Shown piece by piece: positions 32,734 through 42,439 of a stretch of DNA of 64,000 nt. A model generated the notes under the pieces. The model made no database searches. It was not told where the DNA came from and saw only the letters and a list, made by a program, of their open reading frames with translations. Each line of letters begins with the position of its first letter. Within the stretch, counting starts at the first letter, position 1. The DNA is from Treponema socranskii subsp. paredis ATCC 35535 (GTDB taxonomy: Bacteria; Spirochaetota; Spirochaetia; Treponematales; Treponemataceae). The position numbers and the translations under genes are program-made. The stretch is from positions 1,553,940 to 1,617,939 of the forward strand of contig KE332515.1 in the NCBI GenBank assembly GCA_000413015.1, read 5' to 3'.

Positions 32734-34172
32734 TTATTTATTTTTTGTGTACACTTTCAGTGCACCTATTGTCTTTTCAATAAAACCCGAACCCATAGGC
32801 AGCGTTTCGTTTTCTCCGACGAAAATGCTGCCGTTGGCTTTAAGCTTTTCGTCGAAATCCGCGATGACGGCTTCCTGTCCGCTCTGCGGCAAAAGCGACA
32901 AAACGTCGCGCGCAAAGATAATATCGATTCCGGGAAGCGGATTCGTATGCTGACAATCGTGGTACTCGAACATAATACTATCTTTTACGTCTTGTGTAAA
33001 TGTGTATTCGCCGTTTGCTTTTTTGGTCAAAAAGGGCGCGTACCAATCGGACGCGGCGGCATCCGGCACGGACATAAGCGGTGCGTTCGAAACGCTCAGC
33101 AAATCGATATCCTGCGCATAAATTCTAAGCCGCGCTTCGGGATATTTTTTCCTTAGTATGCACGCAAGCGAATAAGTTTCCATTCCTTTGCCGCATCCGG
33201 GATTCCATACGCAGATCTGCTTTGCAGTGTTGTCGGGCAGGGCTTTGTATACGGAGTCGGCATAAGCTTTCGTCCACCACGCGCCCGTACACGGCGACCA
33301 AAACAGCGACAAAAAAAGATCCGCGTCGTTTTCGTTTTGCAGCTGAGACTTGCCCTTGCCGCGCTCTTCTTTCCACGAATCGAAGCGCGCATTCACCCAC
33401 TGCTCGTTGAGCGGCGTCACTGTAAATTTTCGGTATGTTTTTAAGCTTTCTATAATAAATTTCAAATCCTGAGCCGACGTATCGGGCGCGCTGTCCTTTT
33501 CCGCAGCGGACGATTTGGCTGCGGCTGCCGCGCGTGCGTTCATCGAGTCCGCGGCATTTTTTCGAGCCGGAGCGTTTTGCGCCTGCGGTGCGGCATCGGG
33601 AGCATGAAAAACCTGTTTGGTATAGGTGCGGCCTTTTTCTTCTTCCCCGACACGCGCATTGAAAATACGCGCGATGTCGAGCAAAATGTAGAGACGCTTA
33701 TCCGCTTCGACGATACCTGAAATATATTTGATATTGATATCGCCGAACAGAGGATGCGGCGGCTGTATCTTGCCTTTTTGTACGCCGAGAACTTTATCGA
33801 TTTTATCGACGACGACGCCGAAAGTCTGCTCGCCGACCGAAAGGATGAGCAAGCTTTCGAGTTTGTTTTTTTGTCGGTACGCTCCGGTACGGGAATATTG
33901 AAAAAGAGGCGTAAGTCGATAATCGGAATGATATCGCCGCGGAGATTGTACACGCCGAGTACGAACGGAAGCGTATTCGGAACATAGGTAAACTGCCCCG
34001 CTTTCGCGATCTCTTTGACGTGCATGATATCGACGCCGTAATCTTTTCCGGAAAGCGAAAACGATACCATTCTGAAATCGACGACGGACAGATTGCCGCG
34101 CGTGGCGGCGACCGCGGCTTCCGCCACGGCAAAAGCGTTTTTCAATCGATCCTGTATTGTCTTTTCTTCCAT
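32734..34172 (-). pseudogene. CheW-CheR-like fusion gene, interrupted by a frameshift at a poly-A tract
   Basis: Two overlapping minus-strand frames encode one protein. The 5' part (from the ATG at 34172, SD GAGGT) is CheW: FRMVSFSLSGKDYGVDIMHV, NLRGDIIPIIDLRLFF. After ...VPERTDKK the frame is lost. The other frame resumes with LLILSVGEQTFGVVVDKIDK (rest of CheW), an Ala-rich linker, and a CheR-like methyltransferase domain (ICVWNPGCGKGMETYSLACI, FARDVLSLLPQ). The junction is seven A on the coding strand (about 33873-33879); one more A, or a -1 slip, restores 479 codons. T. denticola is known, from memory, to have an intact CheW-CheR-like fusion at this operon position. Biological slippage, phase variation or a sequencing error cannot be told apart here. 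Confidence 0.8.
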
Positions 34173-34183
34173 CGGAACCTCAC

Positions 34184-36559
34184 TCACCTATTCGCACCGA
34201 TCGCCTGCTGGGCGTTTATTTCTTTGCGAACGCCGAGTTCAAGCAGCTGGCTCACGTCGATAATCAGCGATACCGAACCGTCGCCGAGAATGGACGCACC
34301 GGCGATGCCGGGCGAATTCGTAAACTGGTCGCGAAGCGGTTTGATAACGACGTCTTCTTCGCCGATAAGTCCGTCGACCATAATGCCGATTTTCTTTTCC
34401 TCAGAACCGACGATGACGATAAAACAATAACCGTCGTTATCGTCGTCGGTTTCGCGGATATTGAACAAGCGCGAAAAGCGCAAAATGCTGATGACTTCGT
34501 TACGCACATTGAGCACTTCGTAGTTGTCGATAGTATTTATCTCGCTCAGCTTGGTGCGCTGACTTTCGATGACGCTCGCAATCGGAATGGAATACACTTC
34601 GCTTCCGACTCTGACGAGTAAGCCCTGTATAATGGCGAGCGTAAGCGGCAGCTTGATCGTAAAGGTCGTGCCGCGTCCTTTTACCGACGTGACGAATACC
34701 GTACCGTTCAATTTTTCGATCATCGTTCTGACGACGTCCAATCCGACGCCGCGCCCCGAAATGTTCGTGATTTTATCGGACGTCGAAAATCCCGGTTCGA
34801 AGATGAGATTAAACGCTTCCTGATCCGTAAGAATTTTATCCGGATGAACGAGGCCTTTTTGAATCGCCTTTTGGCGGACACGCTGCACATCGATACCGGC
34901 GCCGTCGTCCGATATTTCGATGATGATCATATTGCCTTCGTTCGACGCTTTCAAAAGTACCGTACCCGTTTCGCGTTTACCCGATTTTTTTCGCTCGTCG
35001 GGAGATTCGACGCCGTGATCGACGGAGTTGCGAACACAGTGCATGATCGGATCGAGCAGATCTTCGACGACGGATTTATCGAGTTCGGTATCTTCACCTT
35101 CGATTTTCAGATCGATTTTTTTATTCAAATCGCGCTGCAAATCGCGTACGACGCGCGGGAAACGGCTGAAAATCTGGCTGATCGGAACCATGCGGATTTT
35201 CATGACGCCTTCCTGCAGTTCGCTCGAAATGCGTCCGAGGTTCTGCGTCGACGAACGGAATTTTTCAGTTGCGCTTTTGACTTCGGCAACGTACGCATCG
35301 AAGAGACTCGAAAGATTTCCGTATCCGCTCATGATTTCTTCTTTTACGTCTTTGACCGGAGTACCGTTTTTAATTTTTTCGAGATACTGCGGAAGCATTT
35401 CAAAAAGCTGCCGCATTCTTTCTTTGTAGCTCGCTTCCATACCTTGGAACATAATAAATGAATTGACGAGCTGCATGGAAAGCTGATTGAACGCCGCTTT
35501 TGTGATAACGGTTTCGCTGACGAGGTTTAACAAATAATCGATACGGCGGGAATCAACACGCAGTATGGAACCCGTTTGCGCCGTATGCGCCGCCGCGTGT
35601 GCCGGAGCCGATTCTGCAGCAGCCGTCTGTGAAGCGGCAGGCTGCGCGGAAGAAACCGTCTCTTCGAGCGATTCCTCTTCGCCGGAAACGGCAGCCGCTT
35701 CGGCGATTTCCGCTTCATCGTCCGCACCGTCGAACGAGTCGATGCGCTGCGCATCGGAAGCAAGCGTCACGTCGTTAAGGAATGCAGTGTCTTCGATCTT
35801 TTCCTGCGTTTCCGCCGTCGCAATATAATAATAAACGTTTTCGTAAAACGTATCTTCGTAGAGCGCGTCGAAATCGGGCACCGTTTTCAAAACGCTGCCG
35901 AGCGATTTGAGCGCGGCGAACACTTGAATGCCGCCGACGCTGTTCATCGGATTGCTTTCGTCGAATTTTACGGCGACGCACCACAGAGACTGATTGCCCT
36001 GACACGCTTCTTTCAGTTCGAGGAATTCCCCTTCGGAAAGTTCGGGCCGTGCAAAATCCGCACCCGCGGATACGGCAGGCTTCGGAGCTTCCGCCTTCGG
36101 TGCCGTCTTTTTCGGAGAAGGGGATTTCGGCGCGGCTTTTGCAGAGGGCGCTTTTCCGCCTTTTCCGGAAATGTATGAATGAATCGTATTGATAAGATTG
36201 TCGATGTTTTCCGAGTACACCGAACCGTTCGTGCGGGCTTCGAGCATCGCTTTGATAACATCGATGGAGTTGAGCAGCACATCGATGACGGGTTCGGTAA
36301 CTTTTAATTTGTCGGAGCGGATTTCGTCGAGCATGTCTTCGACCGAATGCGTAAACGACGCAATTTCGTTCATTTCGACCGTTGCCGATCCGCCTTTCAA
36401 CGTGTGCGCCGCGCGGAATATCTCGTCGATTGCTTCGTGATTCGTCGGATCGTTTTCTATGACCAACACATTGCTTTCGAGATTATCTACCTGCTGCTCG
36501 GCTTCGGCAAAAAAATCTTTTAACAGCTCTTCATTGTTGGGATCAAGATAATCGCTCAT
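34184..36559 (-). CDS. cheA: Chemotaxis histidine kinase CheA
   Basis: 791 residues, all CheA domains present. Hpt/P1 with phospho-acceptor His52 in IFRAAHTLKGGS; an Ala/Pro/Lys linker; a P2-like CheY-docking region; a long Ala-rich linker; P3 dimerisation helices; P4 ATPase with N-box HCVRNSVDHGVES, G1 DDGAGID and G2 GRGVGLDVV; and P5, CheW-like, to the end (IDVSQLLELGVRKE). The ATG at 36559 has no SD but has TATAAT six bases upstream. First gene of the chemotaxis operon. Confidence 0.95.
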   Translation of the reverse strand: MSDYLDPNNEELLKDFFAEAEQQVDNLESNVLVIENDPTNHEAIDEIFRAAHTLKGGSATVEMNEIASFTHSVEDMLDEIRSDKLKVTEPVIDVLLNSIDVIKAMLEARTNGSVYSENIDNLINTIHSYISGKGGKAPSAKAAPKSPSPKKTAPKAEAPKPAVSAGADFARPELSEGEFLELKEACQGNQSLWCVAVKFDESNPMNSVGGIQVFAALKSLGSVLKTVPDFDALYEDTFYENVYYYIATAETQEKIEDTAFLNDVTLASDAQRIDSFDGADDEAEIAEAAAVSGEEESLEETVSSAQPAASQTAAAESAPAHAAAHTAQTGSILRVDSRRIDYLLNLVSETVITKAAFNQLSMQLVNSFIMFQGMEASYKERMRQLFEMLPQYLEKIKNGTPVKDVKEEIMSGYGNLSSLFDAYVAEVKSATEKFRSSTQNLGRISSELQEGVMKIRMVPISQIFSRFPRVVRDLQRDLNKKIDLKIEGEDTELDKSVVEDLLDPIMHCVRNSVDHGVESPDERKKSGKRETGTVLLKASNEGNMIIIEISDDGAGIDVQRVRQKAIQKGLVHPDKILTDQEAFNLIFEPGFSTSDKITNISGRGVGLDVVRTMIEKLNGTVFVTSVKGRGTTFTIKLPLTLAIIQGLLVRVGSEVYSIPIASVIESQRTKLSEINTIDNYEVLNVRNEVISILRFSRLFNIRETDDDNDGYCFIVIVGSEEKKIGIMVDGLIGEEDVVIKPLRDQFTNSPGIAGASILGDGSVSLIIDVSQLLELGVRKEINAQQAIGANR

Positions 36560-36565
36560 ACCGTT

Positions 36566-36593
36566 ATTATATACGGAAACCAAGATAATTCAA
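36566..36593 (-). promoter_or_regulatory. cheA promoter abutting the start codon
   Basis: Minus strand TTGAAT (36593-36588), 16-nt spacer, consensus TATAAT (36571-36566), then AACGGT and the ATG. Predicted start at the A of the ATG, giving a leaderless che mRNA. Confidence 0.65.
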
Positions 36594-36697
36594 GCGCTAA
36601 ACGGGAAAAATTCATTCATTTTTCCGCCCCCTGACCGATACAGTTATCCGTTCTTTTTGCCGATATTATAACGATAGTATTTTTCAGGAGTACCGTC

Positions 36698-37924
36698 GTG
36701 AACCGAAGGAAAAAGCTTTTTGTCATATACGCCTTGTCCGCCGTACTCGCTCATCGCGGATTCGCTGCAGGATTTTTTTCAGGTTATACGGGAATCAAAG
36801 CCGACCTCGGTTTTGCGGATGCAAGCGGCTCTTTCGACATGCAGCTCAAACTGCAGTCGTTTTTTGCCGGTCAATTCAATTTGACAAAAAATCTCATCGC
36901 GCGCGCGGAATTTTCACTCCGCACCGACGATATCATCGACACCGCCGTTTTCAGTAAAACACGAGCCGATTTCAAAGTCGATGAACTGTCGCTCATTTAC
37001 CGCAGGCAGTTTTACGGCGGCACGAATTTTTTCAGCGCTTTTGCCGGTACTTACGAACCGATCGGATCGGATTTGTTTTTGCGGCGGCAGTTCGGCATAG
37101 AAGCGATCTCTTCGAAAATTACCGAAAGCTGGCTCGGACTTTCCGGCTCGATCGTGTGTCCGCTGTTCGGCATCGGCGTTTCGGACACCGTATGCTTTTC
37201 GGAAGCACCCGTAGCGGCGGGCGGGTACCTCTATGTCAACCGTGAAAATCCCGACAATAATTTCGTATTGAACGCCGATGCGCGTTTCGCGTGCGCTTAC
37301 CAATATTTTATTCTCGATGCGGCGGCGGGCGTCAATTCGCCGATGAAAAATAAAAACGGCGCGGGAGAAGACGTTATCCTCCTCGTCGATTCTCTGTACG
37401 CGCACGCAGGCATTACCATGCTTGTCGGAAACAATTATACGCCGCTCGGACTTTTTATACAGGCGGGCGTATACGACTTGCCGATCAGACGAGGATCGGA
37501 CACTTTTTCGTTCGACATCTCAAGCATTTACCTGCTCGCGGAATTCCGTATGCGCTTGTCGCCGTATCAAGCGATGTTCGCCGCATTCAGCCTTCCTTCC
37601 GACACCGTGAGCGAACTTCTTTTTATCCGAGATACGCTCGGTTTTAATTTTACGCTTTGCAACGCTTCGGTATATCTCGGCGCACAGCAATTCGAGTTCG
37701 GCATCCACAACACGCTTTCATTTAAGGATAAAACCTATATCGATGTTCCGAATTTTACCGGACTTTTTTCCGCTCTGCCGACGATCGCCGTTTCCCCCTA
37801 TGCAGCGGCAAAAATCGGGCGTGGAGAGTACCGCTCCATGGTGCAAATCCGCATTTCCGATTTAATAAAAAATTCACCTGCCGCCGCATTCGAGTGCAGC
37901 TTCGGCTACAAAATGCAGCTGTAA
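36698..37924 (+). CDS. Hypothetical outer-membrane beta-barrel protein
   Basis: 408 residues, GTG start with SD CAGGAG seven bases upstream. A signal peptide (about 1-23, ...HRGFAAGFF) is followed by alternating amphipathic strands throughout (e.g. NLIARAEFSLRTDD, YLLAEFRMRLSPYQ, RSMVQIRISDL) and a C-terminal strand ending in aromatic/hydrophobic residues, FECSFGYKMQL, as expected of a BAM-assembled barrel. No named family recognised. Divergent from cheA with a 138-bp gap. Confidence 0.75.
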   Translation: MNRRKKLFVIYALSAVLAHRGFAAGFFSGYTGIKADLGFADASGSFDMQLKLQSFFAGQFNLTKNLIARAEFSLRTDDIIDTAVFSKTRADFKVDELSLIYRRQFYGGTNFFSAFAGTYEPIGSDLFLRRQFGIEAISSKITESWLGLSGSIVCPLFGIGVSDTVCFSEAPVAAGGYLYVNRENPDNNFVLNADARFACAYQYFILDAAAGVNSPMKNKNGAGEDVILLVDSLYAHAGITMLVGNNYTPLGLFIQAGVYDLPIRRGSDTFSFDISSIYLLAEFRMRLSPYQAMFAAFSLPSDTVSELLFIRDTLGFNFTLCNASVYLGAQQFEFGIHNTLSFKDKTYIDVPNFTGLFSALPTIAVSPYAAAKIGRGEYRSMVQIRISDLIKNSPAAAFECSFGYKMQL

Positions 37925-37947
37925 GCGCGCAACACCGCGCTGCACGG

Positions 37948-37968
37948 CGAGTTTGCAAAACAAACTCG
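37948..37968. terminator. Hairpin after the barrel-protein gene
   Basis: CGAGTTTG (37948-37955) / CAAACTCG (37961-37968), within a looser longer pairing (GCTGCAC...GTGCATGCAGC). The 168-bp convergent gap with dapL otherwise shows nothing. Confidence 0.4.
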
Positions 37969-38092
37969 TCAGTGCATGCAGCAAACGGCTTGAGCCGGCG
38001 AACGAAAATTTTACCGAAAGCACACTTTCAAAAGCGCACCTTTATTTTGAAATGCGTTCGAAAATCGACATTCGACCTATTGAATTATTAAT

Positions 38093-39316
38093 TTATAACT
38101 TCAATTTCGAAAGCCGCGCGCACGCTTCGTTTACGGCTTCATGATGGCCGAACGAACTGAAACGCAAAAAGCCTTCGCCCGCCGCGCCGAATCCCGAACC
38201 GGGTGTCGTTACGACGCGGCATTCGTCGAGAATTTTATCGAAGATTTCCCAGCTCGTGTATTTCGGAAAATACACCCAAAGGTAGGGCGAATTTCCGGTG
38301 CTGTAAACGCGCACTCCCGCTTTTGCAAAATTATCGCCGGAAAGCGCTTCCCCTATCGCACGCACATTTTCAAGATAATAATCGATCGTCTTTTTCATTT
38401 CGGCAAGGCCTTCGGGGTCAAGGGCTGCAAGCCCGCCTCTCTGTGCAATATTCGACGCGCCGTTGAAAAGCGTGGTCATAACACGCGACCAATCTTTGAT
38501 GACGGGAGAACCGTCGGCATATAAAAGCGTTTTCGGTACGACCGACCAGCCGAGCCGGACGCCGGTAAATCCCGCAGGCTTCGAATACGAATTGATTTCG
38601 ATCGCACAGGTACGCGCGCCGTTTATTTCAAAAATCGATTTCGGAAGTCCGGGCGTACGGATAAACTCCGCGTAGGCCGCATCGAATACGATGATACAGC
38701 CGTGAGCGTTTGCAAAATCGACGAGGCGGCCGAGCTCTTCTCTCGTGGACGCGTAGCCCGTCGGATTGTTCGGCGAACAAAAATAGATAATGCTGTTGTC
38801 GCGCACTTTTGTTAAATCGGGGAAAAAATTATTTTCCGGCGTACACGGAAGATAGCTTATGCCTTCGTATGCGCCGTTATGTGCAGCGCCCGCCGCACCG
38901 ATAAGCACCGATCCGTCGACATACACGGGATATGCGGGATCCTGCACGGCGACGCGCACTCCGCATCCGAACAAAAGCTGTATGCGCGCAATATCGCATT
39001 TTGCACCGTCGGATACGAACACTTCATCGGCTTCCGCAATGCCTTTATAAAAGGTTTCGGCGATTTTTTTACGGAGTGCGAAAAGTCCCTGTTCGTCGCC
39101 GTACCCCGAATAACCTTCGGGAGTCGCAAGAACGCGCGCATAGTCCGACATCGCGCTTGAAATGTGCGGTTCGAGCGGTTCCGTCGTATTGCCGATGCTC
39201 AAACTGATGAGCTTCGCATCGGGGTGAGAAGCCGCGTAGGTTTTACTCCGGCGCGCAACTTCGGGAAAGAGGTAGCCAGCGGTGAGATTGGCAAAACATC
39301 GGTTTCGTTCTATCAT
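38093..39316 (-). CDS. dapL: LL-diaminopimelate aminotransferase
   Basis: 407 residues, fold-type I aminotransferase matching DapL: FANLTAGYLFPEVARR at the start, VSDGAKCDIARIQLLFG, VAVQDPAYPVYVD, FCSPNNPTG, and PLP lysine K246 in SYSKPAGFTGVRLGW. DapL converts tetrahydrodipicolinate to LL-diaminopimelate in one step; treponemes make ornithine- or DAP-type wall precursors and lysine, so this enzyme feeds either. No SD precedes the ATG; TAAAAT lies six bases upstream. Confidence 0.88.
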   Translation of the reverse strand: MIERNRCFANLTAGYLFPEVARRSKTYAASHPDAKLISLSIGNTTEPLEPHISSAMSDYARVLATPEGYSGYGDEQGLFALRKKIAETFYKGIAEADEVFVSDGAKCDIARIQLLFGCGVRVAVQDPAYPVYVDGSVLIGAAGAAHNGAYEGISYLPCTPENNFFPDLTKVRDNSIIYFCSPNNPTGYASTREELGRLVDFANAHGCIIVFDAAYAEFIRTPGLPKSIFEINGARTCAIEINSYSKPAGFTGVRLGWSVVPKTLLYADGSPVIKDWSRVMTTLFNGASNIAQRGGLAALDPEGLAEMKKTIDYYLENVRAIGEALSGDNFAKAGVRVYSTGNSPYLWVYFPKYTSWEIFDKILDECRVVTTPGSGFGAAGEGFLRFSSFGHHEAVNEACARLSKLKL

Positions 39317-39322
39317 AAACGC

Positions 39323-39351
39323 ATTTTAGCGAATCGCGCAAAACAGTGCAA
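39323..39351 (-). promoter_or_regulatory. dapL promoter abutting the start codon
   Basis: Minus strand TTGCAC (39351-39346), 17-nt spacer, TAAAAT (39328-39323), six bases to the ATG. Fits a leaderless mRNA. Confidence 0.6.
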
Positions 39352-39461
39352 CAAAATCGCACACAAAATAAGGCATTGTCGGCACATGAACCCCCGTCCA
39401 AGCCGAGACAAGCCGAACGATAATCTGGACGATGAGCGAGAAAGAAGTTATACTCATTGCC

Positions 39462-40667
39462 ATGACAAAGATACCGATGAAAAACGCCGTCGCGGAACTC
39501 GACGGAGACGAAATGACGAGAGTGCTGTGGCAGATCGTCAAAGACAAATTGCTTGTCCCTTACGTCGATCTCAAAACCGAATACTACGATTTAAGTTTAA
39601 CAAAGCGCGACGAAACCGACGATAAAATAACCTACGATGCGGCCGAAGCGATCAAGCGGCTCGGCGTCGGCGTCAAATGCGCGACGATCACGTCGAACGC
39701 GGCGCGCATGGAAGAATACAAACTTTCGCACCTCACTCCGAGTCCGAACGGCATCATCCGCGCGGAACTCGACGGCACCGTGTTCCGCACGCCCATATTC
39801 GTAAACAATATCAATCCGTCAGTTTCGTGCTGGAAAAAACCGATCGCGCTCGGACGGCACGCATACGGCGACGTATACAAAAATTGTGAAATCCGCACGC
39901 CCGGAGCGGGAAAAGCCGAACTCGTGTTTACGGGAACGGACGGCAAAGAGATCCGCAAAACGATCATGGATATGAAAAGCGCAGGCATCATCCAAGGCAT
40001 CCACAACCTCGACGCGTCCATCGAAAACTTCGCCCGCTGCTGTTTTACCTACGCGCTCGACAAAAACGTACCCGTGTGGTTCGGCGCAAAAGACACGATT
40101 TCGAAAACCTACGACGGCACGTTCAAAGAAATCTTTCAGCGCATATTCGACGCCGAATACAAAACGCGCTTCGAAAAAGCCGGCATCACTTATTTTTACA
40201 CGCTCATCGACGACGCCGTCGCGCGCATTATGAAAAGCGAAGGCGGCATGCTGTGGGCGTGCAAAAATTACGACGGAGACGTTATGAGCGATATGATCGC
40301 ATCCGCGTGCGGCAGCCTCGCAATGATGACAAGCGTACTCGTCAGCCCCACCGGAGCATTCGAATACGAAGCTTCTCACGGCACGGTGCAAAAACACTAC
40401 TACCGCTACTTAAAAGGCGAAAAGACGTCGACTAATCCCGTCGCACTCATCTTCGCATGGACGGGGGCGCTCGCAAAACGCGGCGAACTCGACGGCACCG
40501 AAGCGCTCAGCGATTTTGCACGGCGCCTCGAAAAAGCGACGCTTTCGACAATCGAAGAAGGAGAGATGACCGGCGACATAGCGCGCCTCGCCTCCCCTGC
40601 GCCCGAGCGCGTGCTCAATTCGTGGGAATTTATCGACGCGATCCGAAAGCGGCTTCAAGCGATATAA
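39462..40667 (+). CDS. icd: NADP-dependent isocitrate dehydrogenase (homodimeric, eukaryote-like type)
   Basis: 401 residues. The start MTKIPMKNAVAELDGDEMTR is where homologues begin; an upstream in-frame ATG (39432) lies inside the promoter. ISOCITRATE-binding and metal residues lie in AELDGTVFRTPIFVNNI and ITYFYTLIDDAVARIMKSEG, and the NADP region in ASHGTVQKHYYRYLKGEKTS. It oxidises isocitrate to 2-oxoglutarate, yielding NADPH; in treponemes with partial TCA pathways this supplies 2-oxoglutarate/glutamate. TATACT ends seven bases before the ATG, no SD. Confidence 0.9.
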   Translation: MTKIPMKNAVAELDGDEMTRVLWQIVKDKLLVPYVDLKTEYYDLSLTKRDETDDKITYDAAEAIKRLGVGVKCATITSNAARMEEYKLSHLTPSPNGIIRAELDGTVFRTPIFVNNINPSVSCWKKPIALGRHAYGDVYKNCEIRTPGAGKAELVFTGTDGKEIRKTIMDMKSAGIIQGIHNLDASIENFARCCFTYALDKNVPVWFGAKDTISKTYDGTFKEIFQRIFDAEYKTRFEKAGITYFYTLIDDAVARIMKSEGGMLWACKNYDGDVMSDMIASACGSLAMMTSVLVSPTGAFEYEASHGTVQKHYYRYLKGEKTSTNPVALIFAWTGALAKRGELDGTEALSDFARRLEKATLSTIEEGEMTGDIARLASPAPERVLNSWEFIDAIRKRLQAI

Positions 40668-40938
40668 AATTAATTATTAATTTTTCGGACGGCACGTATC
40701 GGAAGATCCCGCCCTCCGCGGCTCGCTCACGCTCGGCCTCCTCGCTCGCTTGCGCCGCTCCGGCGGCTGCCTGCGGCACCGCTCCGGCCGGGCGTAGGCG
40801 CACTGTACCTGCAACGCATTTTTGCACACAAAACAAGCCGGGGGTTTCCTTTCGGCAGTGAGACGAAGAGTCATAAAGGCAGAGACAAAGCCCTGACCTG
40901 AACTCATAAAAAAACATAGTATTGAAAACCAAACAAGA
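40668..40938. other. Intergenic region, nothing recognised
   Basis: An AT-rich stretch right after icd (TTAATTATTAATTTTT, possible weak terminator) is followed by a very C/G-rich low-complexity segment (about 40705-40800, repeated GCTCG/CGGC words). No ORF with coding character, RNA gene or repeat unit could be supported. Confidence 0.5.
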
Positions 40939-41184
40939 ATGAGAAAAATGAAAGTAATGCACATTTATAGAAAAATTAATGATAAAACTTGGATATTTCA
41001 GGTATTTGTTTGCGGTATATTAATATTAATTTATTATAATAACGAAGTAGTTTGGAATTTTATCAGAAAATTTTCACTAAATCATTATCTTATGTTCATA
41101 ATTACTTGGCTCATAAATTTTACAGTTATAAGACTTTTTGTTCTCGTATTAAGTTGTTTTATTTGTATTTGCAAAAAAATGTAA
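40939..41184 (+). CDS. Small AT-rich membrane protein (hypothetical)
   Basis: 81 codons encoding a basic N terminus (MRKMKVMHIYRKIND) and two long hydrophobic helices (about 18-35, IFQVFVCGILILIYY, and 49-77, LMFIITWLINFTVIRLFVL...). The base composition is much more AT-rich than the neighbours. No clear SD and no recognised family; it could be real and horizontally acquired, or a chance ORF in AT-rich DNA. The rest of the gap to murI (41185-41312) holds nothing recognisable. Confidence 0.35.
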   Translation: MRKMKVMHIYRKINDKTWIFQVFVCGILILIYYNNEVVWNFIRKFSLNHYLMFIITWLINFTVIRLFVLVLSCFICICKKM

Positions 41185-41312
41185 TATCGGTTAGCGATTG
41201 TAGCGGCTCGCCTTTAGGCAAGTTCCACTGTATCACTACGCAAGAAAATCTAAATTCCAGAACAAGGTATCTCTCTCCCTGAAAACCGAAAGTGCTAAAG
41301 AAAACCTTCCTC

Positions 41313-42158
41313 TTAAATACCCAGAAGTATCCCTCCGAAGGGGATCGCAAGCATTTTGCAAAACGCCTCGTAATACGCTTTCGCTTTATCGTCCGAAACG
41401 CCGGTGACGAAAAACGATTCGTCGGGTACATCCGAAAGAAAATCGGCGGCAGCGGTAAGAATATTTTCGCTTTTTTCTTTTTTCGAATTAATAAGATTGT
41501 CGTGTACTTCGATCGCACGGCGCGCAACGCCGTCGCGCGAATCGACGACGTTTACGTTTTTTCCCGCAGCCTTTTGCATGATATCCGCAAGATGCGTAAA
41601 ATGCGTACAGCCGAGCACGATCGTATCGCAGTCTTTTTCAGCAAAATAATCGAGTGCGGGCATAACCGCGCGCATTTTTTCATTTTCGTCGGCAGTAACA
41701 AGTTTCCGTTCGATAAACGAAACGAGCTCCGCATCTCCCCTCGAATATATCGTACAGCCGGATGCGAATCCTTTTTCGAGTTCTTGTATGTATGCGTCGC
41801 GCACGGTCGCATTCGTCGCAAGCAAACCGATTTTTTTGTTTTTCGTCACCGAAGCGGCAAGTTTTATCGCAGGCACAGTACCGATAAACGGAACCAAAGG
41901 AAAACGTTCGCGAAGAGATGCGAGAGCGGAAACGGAAATCGTATTGCACGCGACGACGATCGTTTCCGGGTGCCACGTATCGATGATGTGCGAAACGGCG
42001 GCAGTCGCGTATTCGATTATTTCGGGAACGGTTTTTTCTCCGTACGGAAAATGCACGGTATCGGCGAGGTAGGCGCAGGTCGCGTCGGAGGCAAGTCCCT
42101 TGAGGCGGAGCATATAGGGGATGCCGCCGGTACCCGAATCCAAAAACGCAAAATTCAT
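41313..42158 (-). CDS. murI: Glutamate racemase
   Basis: 281 residues. FAFLDSGTGGIP at the N terminus, catalytic Cys71 in VACNTISVSAL and Cys184 in VLGCTHFTHL make up the two-cysteine racemase centre. MurI supplies D-glutamate for peptidoglycan. Its start codon overlaps the stop of the upstream zinc-ribbon gene (ATGA, 42155-42158), so the two are translationally coupled. Confidence 0.92.
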   Translation of the reverse strand: MNFAFLDSGTGGIPYMLRLKGLASDATCAYLADTVHFPYGEKTVPEIIEYATAAVSHIIDTWHPETIVVACNTISVSALASLRERFPLVPFIGTVPAIKLAASVTKNKKIGLLATNATVRDAYIQELEKGFASGCTIYSRGDAELVSFIERKLVTADENEKMRAVMPALDYFAEKDCDTIVLGCTHFTHLADIMQKAAGKNVNVVDSRDGVARRAIEVHDNLINSKKEKSENILTAAADFLSDVPDESFFVTGVSDDKAKAYYEAFCKMLAIPFGGILLGI

Positions 42159-42439
42159 AACACGATACCGCCGAACAAACTGTTGAACGCATCGCGCGCT
42201 TTTGCCGCTTTATCGTCAGCGGATGTAAAATCGGCGCGCGGTGAAAACGCTGCGCAAAAATTCGCCTTTTCTTTGTCAGCCACAAGCTCTTCGACCGTTT
42301 CCCTGCAGTCGTAATGCGCACCCGGCGAATAAAACGTACAGTTGCGGCAGACATGCAAATCGGCTCCGCAAAATTCACATACCGACGTTCTGAAGATTTT
42401 TTCGGAACTGCGTATCGCGCGCTTGCACTTCCAACACAT
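42155..42439 (-). CDS. Cysteine-rich zinc-ribbon protein
   Basis: 94 residues starting MCWKCKRAI. Paired cysteines C-x-x-C occur three times (CWKC, CEFC, CRNC) and more Cys/His follow (HYDC, NFC), predicting two zinc-binding knuckles. The C-terminal third is charged and helical (ADDKAAKARDAFNSLFGG). No SD; TACAAT lies seven bases before the ATG with TTGCGT at -35 (17-nt spacer). Coupled to murI. Function unknown; zinc ribbons of this form often sit in nucleic-acid or translation factors. Confidence 0.75.
   Translation of the reverse strand: MCWKCKRAIRSSEKIFRTSVCEFCGADLHVCRNCTFYSPGAHYDCRETVEELVADKEKANFCAAFSPRADFTSADDKAAKARDAFNSLFGGIVL

Noticed and set aside
33870-33882. Classical X XXY YYZ -1 ribosomal frameshift heptamer in the cheW-cheR gene.
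   Set aside because: In the reading frame the codons are AAA AAA ACA, so the standard A AAA AAC heptamer is not in register; single-tRNA or polymerase slippage remains possible but is not shown.
40705-40800. Possible coding or regulatory content in the GC-rich low-complexity block after icd.
   Set aside because: No periodic codon pattern, recognised repeat unit or stable terminator could be supported.
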